Positions 29,157 to 38,299 of a DNA stretch of 64,000 bases are shown one piece after another. A program made the position numbers and the translations under genes. The DNA is from Halichondria panicea. Taxonomy: Eukaryota > Porifera > Demospongiae > Suberitida > Halichondriidae. Location: the NCBI RefSeq assembly GCF_963675165.1, contig NC_087377.1, positions 4,157,899 through 4,221,898 of the forward strand. The letters run 5' to 3'. How positions within the stretch are numbered: position 1 is the first letter of the stretch; the number at the start of each line of letters is the position of its first letter. The notes below the pieces were generated by a model. It saw nothing but the letters and a program-made list of their open reading frames with translations, did not search any database and was not told the origin of the DNA.

Positions 29157-32100
29157 TCACATACCAGAAAAAGTTGTTTTAATTTTATCAATAAGTTCAT
29201 TGGTTGTAATTCTTTCAAGAATACCTCTTTTCTTCTTGAAAGATACGTACCTCTCTATTCGATGTGGGTTGTAAGTGAATGTTTTTACTTCTCTTAGTAC
29301 CTTTACAACATGTGTAAGGTCGTCCCCAAAACTGCGGAAATTATGTCGACCAGACTGTACGTGCCCTACTGTCTGCTTCTCAAAAACATTGCACACGTGG
29401 TGTAATGTTGCAATTGCCTTTCCGGCTTTGACTATTTTAGAAGAGCTGACATTGGCACCCATATTTCTAATACAAGTCTTCAAACGTCGATTGAGGTGCT
29501 CCATATGTAAATCACATGGTATATTGGCACCAGGAACTCCTTGCGTATTTATGCATCGACTCCACAACAGCTGTGTCTTCTGCCTCTCTGAAAATGTGCG
29601 ATAATACTGATCGAGTACTATAATAGCCTCTTTGGCATAGTTTCTATGGCCTGTTACTTTAAAAATAATAAGCAATAATTTCCAATAGCGAAGAATCCTT
29701 TTACCGTCACCTTCTTTAACTGCGTCATGGAACCCATGCCATATCAAACCAATTGTTAAGAGATCCGTTCCGTAAAGGTACACGTTATCATTGCATTCGC
29801 TTGGCAATTTAGACAAGGACTCTAGATCTGGTATCCGAAGAAATGTTGAGATTATTCTTGATGTGAGTTCGGAGATATCTTTTGTTTGAGACAGTTGTTG
29901 GAGAGTATTGGCAGCCTCGACAACGTGTGAGTGTACCAGTAGCAACATAAAATCTTCACATGAATTCATGTTTTTTTGTGGATCTGATGGTACATTTGTC
30001 CTATGTATCACATTTCTGAGATTGTACATAGTGCCTTTCTCTCCCGATGATTTAGTATCATAGAATGCTCCCCAGATAACCTGTACATGTGGATGCATGT
30101 GTATATAGCAAGAACGTATACATAGGGGACGTACAATATCATGCATTCATATAATAATTATACCAATTTAAGGTGACTACCGTAGAGCGGACATTTTCGA
30201 AGGGCTTAATTAGCTGTTTATTTCGTGGGTTTATAGCAATCCTACGTACACAAAAATTATAATAATAATATACACGATAATTGTTCTTTAATTAGAATTA
30301 TTTGCTAAAAACATGCTAAGAAAAGGCGTGACTTCCATGAATGTTTTTAGAGGCCTTGCAATCTTAATGTGCCTGGAAAGTTTCGCTTTATACAGTATCT
30401 AACAATACGCGGAAACTTCTTGATAATTATATATACGTCATTATGTTTTGTGTATAATACATTATAATTTACGGAACAGTTTTTCTCTTAGGAACGTACC
30501 TTCATTAAAGTCATTCTGCTGTGCCAATCCTCAATTACCGGAGCAATTCCTTCAAACCTGTCTGCAGGGTCACTATGTGTGTCTCTGAGAGCTTGGGCCC
30601 CTCTAATCCGTGCTACTGTGAGCTGGTCTCCTCCAAACAAAGTTTTCAAAAACATCGTGTTATTCACTAAAACTGCATCGCCATTAGGTAGTGTCATCAA
30701 ACCCTCTGACGCCTCTGTCGGGACTCTATCCATGTAAGTGTCCAAGATCTGACTCATCTCATCCAACTTGTTCTCGTTTAGAAGAAGCACTCCAAATGGT
30801 ACCTAAAATGGTGACAACATAATTTATACGGTATAATTAATATATATAACTCTGTACTCTTCATTTACATAATACTCACTGTTTTGGACTTAGACGACAT
30901 CTCCTTTTTGTATTCGCTGGCTATATGTCTTGAAATGTGTTTGGCATCATTCTTAAATTCTCCCAAGTAGCACACAATGATACTGAAGATTAATTATAAT
31001 AATACAACCACGCAATGAAATATTTCGATCTTACCGAGAAACAAGAATCCCAAGTTCTTCTTTCAGCTGCTGCACCTCTTCTTGGGAAAGTTTAAAGTCA
31101 TTGTAATCAGGATCACGTTCAGTAGGGGGGATATCGGATACTTTTGACATGTCTACACGATCAAGTGCTGCATACCCATGAAAATAATGTAGAGATTGAC
31201 CTTTATCGTTGTGTCGTTGATATCTAGGTCTTATATTTTTGTCGATGTTATCACCCACAAACTTAAATCCGGACCATGCTGTACAGTGAGAGTATTGGGT
31301 TGAATTATCATGCTGTGATGAGTGTTGGGATGAGATGGAATCATCATGTTGAGGATTTCGGCTGGAATCGTCTTGCTGTGAGTTGGTATCATTCTATAAT
31401 TATAGTGGACAACATTGGAGAGACAATACATTACCATTACCATTGACGAATCCTCTTCTGTCGTATGGTCATGAAAGTCATCTTCTGAGATCGGGCTAAA
31501 TGGAGGAGGTTCAATATCATCCTCTACTTCATCACCATCATTTCTGGTGGAATCTTGCTGTGATGATTGTTGGGTGTAATCATCTTGTTGTGGGTTTCGG
31601 CTGGAATCATCTTGCTGTGAGTTAGTATCATTCTATATAGAGGAATAATAATTATATATAGACATGCAGACAACACATTACCATTGACAATGTCGCATCG
31701 TCATAAAAGTCCTCTTCTGAGATCGGGCTAAATGGAGGAGGTTCAATATCATCTCCTATCTCATCTTCATCAAATGGTGTGAACACATACATTGGTTCAG
31801 GAAGAGCCTGTGTGAAACACTATGACACAGCACAAACTTAATACACAGTAACAGAACATACGTTAGCTGGACGTTGTATCAGAGGTCGTAGCTCATCACA
31901 CCATGTCTGGATCTCTATGTCATGGTCTTCAGTGATCGTTTCGATGATGTTCATTGTCCCTTGGTAGGACATGCATATCCTCAATGGACGAAAGTTGGAA
32001 AAAACCTAATGTGAGTATACATATATAAAGCAGATGGTTACACTGTATATAATTATGCTCACCTGTTTTGCTGTTCCATTCCCATACATCATCACAGATA

Positions 32101-33206
32101 TTGCCCTTTGTACTAGACACATTCGCTGGTGCCTGGCTTGCAAAAGCACAGATGCAACAAAACAGAGCATGGGAACTTTGTTAGTGGGTTTAGGGACAAT
32201 TTGTTTTAGGAGTGCCATCAAAGTGGGAACATTTTTTTGCAACTCAAGGCTAACAGTTTCCCAACTAAAATGCTTTACTGCTTCACAAGTATCTCTAAGG
32301 ATCGAGTCATGATTATCTGAGCATATTGTGGTGAGTTCCTGTTTTATTTTCCTGGACAACTGAGACAAAACATTCTTTAACTTCGAAGGCGAACGGATTA
32401 ACTGAGAAGAAATTGACGTGAAACTCTTGCGAGTAACATTTTTAATAACTCTCTTCCTTGATGGAGTGTTAACTTTGAATTTCCGTGTATATTTCTTATA
32501 TGCTACATGGACCTACGTACGTATATAAATACAAGTATAAATTAGTAGGCTGATCAACCAAATAGCTAACCTCAACATTCGGAGATGCTGATTGTTGGTT
32601 TCTGCAACTGGAACTGGATGTCTCTGATGTGGGCCCTTCACACCCAGACTGAGTTGAAATGCTTGCCTCATCACCCTGACACTCCTCCTGGATACAAAGT
32701 ACAACATCATAATTATGTTCATCACACTGTTAGCGCATGTACGCCTTTAAACTAATATAAACCTGCTGAAATGAATCTGACATCTGAATTTCGGTCTGCC
32801 CTGACTGACTACTTGACATCTGAGTGTTGGGATGGCTAGCTCCAAGCATAGCAGAGCAGACACTCTTGCTTCGGGGACCTCTTGCAGTTGAATGATCTAG
32901 AGTCCTTTTTGATCCAGGTCTAATCAAGGCTAGAGAAGACACTTTGTCCAATACTTCAGCTCTTAGAGACAGCAATATTTCCTCACAGTTTCTAATGTTT
33001 ACCAATATCTTATCGCAACTATGACAAATTAATGCTGATGGGTCGTTTGTTTCCTTAAAGCAACTGAGAGGGGCATCAGCAATATCTTGGATAACATCCC
33101 TGACAATTGTGCAGCCACTTCCATACAGTTTCTTCCTCCTGCGATGGTCTTTAGGAAGGAGTGACTTGCAGAGACAACATAGTGAGGTCGGTAGTTGAGG
33201 CTCCAT
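29157..33206 (-). CDS. DUF6589 protein, probable transposase of the element (10 exons)
   Basis: Exons on minus: 33206-32763, 32687-32571, 32512-32063, 32005-31862, 31807-31682, 31632-31441, 31393-31035, 30982-30880, 30802-30500, 30080-29157. All have GT-AG junctions and all phases agree, giving 1,053 residues. The N-terminus has C10-x2-C13 and C61-x2-C64, a zinc-finger-like pair likely used for DNA binding. The middle (exons 5-7) is Asp/Glu/Ser/Gln-rich and internally repeated. The C-terminal half is the DUF6589 domain: VGDNID (about 537-542), LFGGDQLT with its Asp near 704, then RIRGAQALRDTHSDPADR, IEDWHSRM and, in the last exon, YWKLLLIIFKVTGHRNYAKE and DLHMEHLNRRLK. The conserved acidic residues in VGDNID and GGDQLT are good candidates for catalysis; this is inference. 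The ATG at 33,206 is the first in frame. 278 bases lie between it and the right TIR. Confidence 0.85.
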
Positions 33207-33312
33207 CTGAGGCCTTCTTTGTTAATAGGTCTTAGACTAAACTGCAGTATACTATCTGATAATAGCGATGCGAGTTCAAGTACGACTTGACAACTGTTAA
33301 TTGGTAGCTAAG

Positions 33313-33351
33313 TAGCCTCGATTCCAGGTAATCGGCCTTGAATCGAGGCTA
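33313..33351. mobile_element. 39-bp miniature foldback inserted in the transposon
   Basis: It starts TAGCCTCGATT and ends AATCGAGGCTA, the same ends as the 355-bp element at 22,458-22,812. It is flanked on both sides by GTAGCTAAG (33,304-33,312 and 33,352-33,360), a 9-base direct repeat that looks like a target duplication. It lies between the DUF6589 start codon and the right TIR, where the promoter of that gene should be. Confidence 0.7.
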
Positions 33352-33484
33352 GTAGCTAAGGTAATAATTATGCATCATGTGCCTTCTGACGTCACAATAT
33401 TACTATCCACAATCATGTGGCATGTTTGTGGTAACCGCATGCGGTCTAGCCACTTGAGTTGCCACAAATATCGTGGCAAACGTT

Positions 33485-33552
33485 ACACGAGTCTCTACAC
33501 GGAGTTTGACCAGTCTACTGTTCGCGTGCAACAGTGGCGGCTTGCGAGTCTA
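33485..33552 (-). repeat. Right terminal inverted repeat
   Basis: Exact inverse of 27,583-27,650 over 68 bases. Both arms carry ACTGTTGCACGCGAACAGT, an internal palindrome with arms ACTGTT and AACAGT that could serve as a transposase binding site. Confidence 0.9.
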
Positions 33553-33680
33553 CTCTAGAGAACCTGCCACATCTCTGATAAACAAAGATCTTGGACTTTT
33601 GGATCTGAAATGGGAGGCCCACTACAACTCTATATCAGCTAAAGCCTACAAGGTGTTAGGCCTTCTGCTTTTTCGTCTAC
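33553..33680 (+). mobile_element. LINE fragment, piece 2 of 3
   Basis: Encodes EPATSLINKDLGLLDLKWEA then HYNSISAKAYKVLGLL in frame with piece 1. This is the RT-to-C-terminal region of jockey/CR1-type LINEs (KDLGVL..S..W..H......KA...LGLL). It includes the second CTCTAGAG (33,553-33,560) and ends at the TA that flanks the Tc1-like element. Confidence 0.7.
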
Positions 33681-33815
33681 TACAGCTGTTTGCATAGACC
33701 TTGCAAATGCAAAATACACTGTGTATAATACACTGTGTATAACCACTAAGTAGTGACAAACCACAAAGATGAACCACAAAGAATCACATGAGCTCATGTA
33801 CAGGCCATGTGATGA

Positions 33816-34028
33816 ATGTTTGCTGAATCCATCCAGACTCTGCATCCAGATCACAAGAAATCAGAAATGGCCTACTCCTATCCTTACACTCATCCAAGCC
33901 TGAATTATGTGTATCCACAGGCAGCTCCTCATCCAGGTTTTGCTGTTGGAGCAATGAATCCTGTAACTACAGGTGTTGCTGCTACAACCAACCAGTCAGC
34001 ACAATCTGTTGGCATATCATATCCGTGA
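33816..34028 (+). CDS. Possible first exon of the accessory gene
   Basis: An ATG-started open frame of 70 codons encodes a Tyr/Pro-rich, low-complexity stretch (YSYPYTHPSLNYVYPQAA) and then a Thr/Ala/Gln-rich part. A GTAAGT donor at 34,052 lies beyond its stop, so joining to the 34,162 exon would need a different phase. Treat as tentative. Confidence 0.25.
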   Translation: MFAESIQTLHPDHKKSEMAYSYPYTHPSLNYVYPQAAPHPGFAVGAMNPVTTGVAATTNQSAQSVGISYP

Positions 34029-34167
34029 ATATCAACCGCCCTGACTCTCCAGTAAGTGCTAGTCATCAGGCACGCAGTGTATTAAAACATATTGTACTGT
34101 GTGTGTACCTACATACATACATGCACACATTAGTATAAAGCAGACATGTTTATTTGTGCAGATCGAT

Positions 34168-34947
34168 ATGAAATACTTTGTCCGTATCATCCCTGTCAAG
34201 AAAACAGAAGCAATAACTCTCGAATGGAATGGTGAACATAGCTTATTTACGTCGCCAACAATACTCAAGATGAAGCTAATGGATTTCTACAAGGAAAAGC
34301 TGCCCTCAAATCCTGACTTGTTCGTTCTTGGTTATATAGTGAAACGAGGTGGGAAAAGGGGCATTGAAAAGGAACTAGATCTTGCCTCTATGTATACTCA
34401 GTTTGATAAAGGAGACCCTATAACACTTTACTGCGAAATAAAAGCTATAATTTCTGTACCAAAACGAAAACGAAAGACAATTACTGATTCAGATTCAGAT
34501 GTAGAAGACCACGAGAGTGAAGTCAAAAAAGCAGCAGACAAACTAAAAGAGAAACATCAAGAAAATTATGACAAAAGGCAGTTGACCCTTTGGGGTCGTA
34601 TGATAGTCAATAAACAATGGATTTCTTACGATGATCCTCCTGATGTACCTCTTATAACTGGTGGACTATGGAAATTTCCACGGAAAGAAACTATCTCTGA
34701 AGCCATCACTGGTGCAGCGCTGGCTTTTGCAAAAGCTATTTCTCCTCAAACTAACCAACAATCATCAAAAACCCCAATACAGAGTGGTGTATCCCCAATG
34801 AGCAAAGCCCGGGTTAGTAGTGAATACATAACGCAGTTAAAATTGCTACAACAGCTGCGTGATTGTGGTGTACTCAGTGATGATGAATTCATGGAACAAA
34901 AGTCAATCGCTTTAGACAACATTAGGAGCATAAATGCAAGAAACTGA
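34168..34947 (+). CDS. Accessory protein of the Tc1-like element, SHOCT-like C-terminus
   Basis: An acceptor ending TTTGTGCAG lies just upstream of the ATG at 34,168. 259 residues follow without a stop. The N-terminal 95 residues (MKYFVRIIPVKKTEAITLEW onward) look like a compact alpha/beta domain. Then come a basic patch (PKRKRK), an acidic Ser/Asp run (TDSDSDVEDHESE), a helical Lys/Glu segment and a Gly/Pro region. The C-terminus (ITQLKLLQQLRDCGVLSDDE, then FMEQK) matches the short helix-turn-helix SHOCT pattern (LK.L...G.I..EEFE..K). The basic patch could be a nuclear localisation signal. It is transcribed opposite to the transposase. Its open state next to a broken transposase suggests either selection or chance. 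Function unknown; a DNA-binding or assembly factor is a guess. Confidence 0.55.
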   Translation: MKYFVRIIPVKKTEAITLEWNGEHSLFTSPTILKMKLMDFYKEKLPSNPDLFVLGYIVKRGGKRGIEKELDLASMYTQFDKGDPITLYCEIKAIISVPKRKRKTITDSDSDVEDHESEVKKAADKLKEKHQENYDKRQLTLWGRMIVNKQWISYDDPPDVPLITGGLWKFPRKETISEAITGAALAFAKAISPQTNQQSSKTPIQSGVSPMSKARVSSEYITQLKLLQQLRDCGVLSDDEFMEQKSIALDNIRSINARN

Positions 34948-35025
34948 AACTTTGAACATGTACTGTATATAATATGTGCAGTGTGCATTAATTGTAATGA
35001 ATATAAAAAAAATACATAAATTTAT

Positions 35026-35980
35026 TCAACCAACATATCCTGCATGATTGAACCACCCAAAGCAGTCATCAGCTGTCACTAAAGAGAATGCTGCTTGTAC
35101 AATGTCAGTGGCACATGCCGCTCCAATCCGTCCAATAGCTTCATCACTTTCTTTCAAAACAGCTTTAATCTTGGAAAATAATTCTTCAATGGGATTTAGA
35201 TCGGGTGAATAAGGGGGTAGAAAATGTACTAGCGCACCAACACTCTGAATTAGACTAACTGCACAGGAAACATGATGGATGGATGCGTTGTCAAGAAATA
35301 CAATGCTTCTAGGATTTCTACCATTGAATGGGAGTAGTTGAGGTATTAGAGATCGCTCCACAAAGTCACAAAACACGTTACCATTTACACTTCCTGTAAT
35401 ACTGTCAACACAATAACTCCATTCATATCCATTGCTGCCACAGAATTTACCCTTTTCCCTCTACATAGCATCCTTCTTGAGGTAGCACGTTGTCCTTGCA
35501 AGGCATACCCAAATTTCCTCATCGAATCTCTAGCATCACTTCCTGTTTCATCTACAAACACACCATCATTTCCGGTGTATAGATTTCACAATCACAAATA
35601 AATGATATTCTAAGATGTTCATTTTGCTGTTTGGCAACCATGTGCAACTTTTTCCTTGAAAAATTGTTGCGCTTAAGGAACCTGCAGATGGCTGACTTGC
35701 TCACTGTACTACCGGTCTTGACCAACAACTCTGAACATATTTCGCGTAGATAAGCAGCAGGTTTCTCCAAAACAATCTGTAAAATGACAAACTTTTGTGA
35801 CTCTGTCAGTGTTTGAGGTCCTTTGCAGTACTTTGTATTTACAGTTCCTTCAGCCTGAAACTTCTTCACTGCTCTCCATACAGTGGACGTGTCTACACAT
35901 AGATTAGTAGCTATCTGCTGGTATGAAAGTCCCAGCATAAGGCGTTGGTAGACCATTCTCCACTTTAGGTCCTCACCATA
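35026..35980 (-). pseudogene. Tc1/mariner-type DDE transposase, frameshifted
   Basis: The N-terminal part (35,552-35,980) has two helix-turn-helix units (LSYQQIATNLCVDTSTVWRA and STVSKSAICRFLKRN). The catalytic core follows: VDETG in a shifted frame at about 35,545, LDNASIHH and LPPYSPDLNPIEELF. Asp (LDN) to Glu (PIE) is spaced by 34 residues, as in DD34E enzymes. Two indels break the reading: an extra GT in a GTGTG run near 35,555, and a one-base change near 35,410. The enzyme is thus inactive in this copy, while its substrate ends are intact. Confidence 0.8.
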
Positions 35981-36135
35981 TGCCTTGGTTCTACATACTA
36001 AAAGACATCTTTAAATTCTCCTTTTTGAATTTACATGTACATGTAATACTATTTGTTTGCATAGCTACAATATGGTGGTTTTGTGGTAATGTAGTGAATG
36101 GTTTAGTATTTTGCAAGGTCTATGCAAACAGCTGT

Positions 36136-36476
36136 AACTCGATCAAAGCTAAGAAACAACTCTACCTTTCCTTAGTGAGATCTCAGCTATCATATGGATC
36201 TCAACTCTGGTGACCAATGCTGCTCAGACATATTGTCATTAGAAAATACAAAGGAGAGCCACAAATCAACCTAAACATTCTCCCACTCATGTACCACCTT
36301 GAGCTACAAAAATCCTTCAAGCAGATCTGGTAGTCCCCGTAGCAACTGTATTATGTGTTAGTATTATTATGGTAACCTGTCTCTACAGGCTTGCCATCAG
36401 CATTACAAAGTCAGTGTTACATTTCTGTCCTTATGCTGAAAAAAAAATCAATTGAATTGAATTGAATTGAATTGAA
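36136..36476 (+). mobile_element. LINE fragment, piece 3 of 3, with (ATTGA)n tail
   Basis: It continues the reverse-transcriptase C-terminus right after the Tc1-like element: KKQLYLSLVRSQLSYGSQLW, then, in broken frames, NILPLMYHLELQ. It ends with a poly(A)-like run and (ATTGA)5 at 36,451-36,476, a typical LINE 3' tail. Pieces 1-3 together are one LINE 3' region split by two DNA transposons. Confidence 0.75.
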
Positions 36477-36479
36477 CTA

Positions 36480-37200
36480 ACTCTCTTACTGTTTCGACTG
36501 GTGGTGACCGATTAATAAAATACTATGGAAGATCACCAAAGGCTTGAAGATGACAATCAGTGATTGGTGTAAGCAGTGGAACTTAGCCCTATAAACCCCA
36601 CCAAATGCAGTGCAATTCAGTTCTCCACCCAAACTTCTTCATCTCAAGAATTGGCCCCTTACACCATTGGCCAGAGTGATATTCCCTTTGTAAATTCACA
36701 GAAAGACCTAGGTGTCAAATAGCCTATCGTGGAGCGAGCATTTTACTATATCTCTCACTGGTGAGATCCCAAATATCTTACCGCTGTCAACTGTGGCAGC
36801 CGCAACTTATAAAAGTCTAGAAAGAATACAGCGTAAAGCAACAAAGTATATCCTGAATGACTACTCAAATAACTATAAATCTCGACTTCTTGAGCTTAGG
36901 ACTCTACCGCTCACGTACTGGCTTGAAATTCGACTTACACAAGTATATTAAGTTTGCTAACAACAGGACAAGAGCAAAATAATGGTGTCAAACTTGAGCA
37001 CAAATTTGTGAGGCTAACAACTACGCGAAACTTCTTTTTCATCCGTATATAGTCCGGCTCTGGAATGCTCTCCCAAGAGGTGTTTTGGATCTAGAGTCAT
37101 CATTGAACACAAACAAAACACACCTTACAAAATACCTGTGGAAACATTAATTTTTTATCGAGAACTTCGACCCGAACAATCTTTCGGCTAACCTTCTGTA
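36480..37200 (+). pseudogene. Second LINE reverse-transcriptase C-terminal fragment
   Basis: Broken frames show SDWCKQWNLAL, PTKCSAIQFST, NSQKDLGVK, AATYKSLERIQRKATKYIL, LRTLPLTYWLEIR and, near the end, RLWNALPRGVLD. These are successive landmarks of the RT C-terminus in jockey/CR1-type LINEs. Stops and shifts between them show decay. It begins with the 'actgtttcgactggtggtg' word shared with 27,445-27,520, so it belongs to a related family, head to tail with the first fragment. Confidence 0.7.
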
Positions 37201-37204
37201 TTTA

Positions 37205-38268
37205 ACGCCACTACTAGTGGCCATCAAATGTGCCATTATGCTGTAAAAAATCAGCACTTGCCTCTTCTATATAATCTAACACCATTATGGATTGCTCCAA
37301 ACTTTTTTGTTTTAACATAATAATCCTGATCTGCATTTGCAAAAGTGGATTCATCATGAAAGTAAAATGGGAGTGATACATCTACTATCTAACTCAGTTA
37401 ATTTATCGAGAAATTGTTTTCTATATGCTACCTTTCCCTTTTGATGGTTCACCTGCTTAAACCCCAATATATGTAACCATTTCCTAGCCGTTTCTCGAGT
37501 TATAATACATTCATGTTCATTTTCGATCCACACACGAAATATTTCAACTGTTAAATTAGGTACACCTAACAAATTTCCTTGCACTGACACAGAATTCCTC
37601 ATTTTTAATCAAGCTGTACGGCTTTTTGATACTCTTACCCCGACTAGATGCCAGAATGGTCTCAATTACTGCAATTACAGATGGATCTACATTAACTAGT
37701 GAAAGATAATAATGAGCTGCCCACTTGCGTACCGTTTCAGCATTAACACCACTTATGTCAGCTGCCCTTTTAGACGCATCAACTATACCGTCCCCCACAT
37801 CTTTACTGCTACACTAAAAACCTTGAGGGCAGTTGCCTTGTGAAGCTCAGGGCTTATGTTTCGCTCAACGTAGTCCTCAATACTATCGCTGCCCTGGTCA
37901 AAAACGTCTGGGCACTGCTTGAGCATTTTCTCTGGCAATGTCCAGGTGTATCTATTATTACAACCAAAAATGCTGTCCCCTCTTGGTCGCTTGACATCAG
38001 AGGTCTTTCTCAGGTTATCTTCGGCTTGTCTCTTACTCTCCCTAGGTTGGGTTAATGGGATTTGATTAGATATGTCCCCTAGAATACTAGCGATCCCTCT
38101 CCTTTGCCGGAGTACTGGTGAGATAGTTGCTGGTGAGGAAGTTGCAGTTGCTGGTGAGGTGGATGTAGTTGCTGGTGAGATAGGTGCAGGTGAGGTAGTT
38201 GCTGGTGCTTGTGGATGTGGTTGGTTCCGTTTGGAGTAGCTCCTGGAAAATCCATTGATAGTTAGCAC
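37205..38268 (-). pseudogene. Decayed transposase with HDES motif
   Basis: On minus, an N-terminal Pro/Thr/Ser-rich repeat (PATTSPAPISPATTSTS) precedes a basic region (KRQAEDNLRKTSDVKRPRGD) and SIEDYVERNISPELHKATAL. Then in other frames come SKRAADISGVNAETVRKWA (helix-turn-helix-like), FRVWIENEHECIITRETARK, WLHILGFKQVNHQKGK and finally YFHDESTFANADQDYY and SIMVLDYIEEASADFLQHNG. HDES and the Asp in VLDYI are candidate catalytic residues. The order resembles a widespread fungal and animal DDE transposase type whose name I cannot give with certainty. At least two frameshifts and truncation by the LINE make it inactive. Confidence 0.6.
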
Positions 38269-38299
38269 AGTTGAGTTGAATCGCTTTGAAATCTTGGAA

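Larger units (their letters stand above)
27583..33552. mobile_element. DNA transposon carrying a RecQ-like helicase and a DUF6589 transposase
   Basis: The 5,970-bp element is bounded by identical 68-bp inverted repeats (27,583-27,650 and 33,485-33,552), starting TAGACTCGCAAGCCGCCACT. It is flanked by an 8-bp duplication, CTCTAGAG. It interrupts a LINE reading frame that becomes continuous again when the element and one octamer are removed. Inside are two convergent genes: a two-exon RecQ-like helicase on plus (27,750-29,128) and a ten-exon DUF6589 gene on minus (33,206-29,157). Both are open and correctly phased at every junction. Perfect TIRs and intact genes imply recent activity. DUF6589 is found in sponge, cnidarian and fungal repeats; its role as transposase is my inference. 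Confidence 0.88.
33683..36135 (-). mobile_element. Tc1/mariner-superfamily transposon with accessory gene
   Basis: Inverted ends CAGCTGTTTGCATAGACCTT (33,683 onward, about 25 bases) and its inverse at 36,111-36,135 are flanked by TA on each side (33,681-33,682 and 36,136-36,137), the duplication of the IS630-Tc1-mariner superfamily. The 2,453-bp element lies in the same LINE fragment that carries the RecQ/DUF6589 element, 131 bases downstream of its end. It holds a decayed transposase on minus (35,026-35,980) and a 259-codon open gene on plus (34,168-34,947). Most such elements carry one gene, so the second is unusual. Confidence 0.8.

Noticed and set aside
29275-29604. 109-codon plus-strand frame over the last DUF6589 exon
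   Set aside because: Antisense shadow of a well-supported exon.
27583-33552. Helitron, because a helicase is present
   Set aside because: The helicase is RecQ-type superfamily 2, not the Pif1-type of Helitrons. There is no Rep motif, and the element has TIRs and a target duplication, which Helitrons lack.
34059-34268. Minus frame overlapping the accessory gene start
   Set aside because: No signature, and the plus gene is longer with a proper acceptor.
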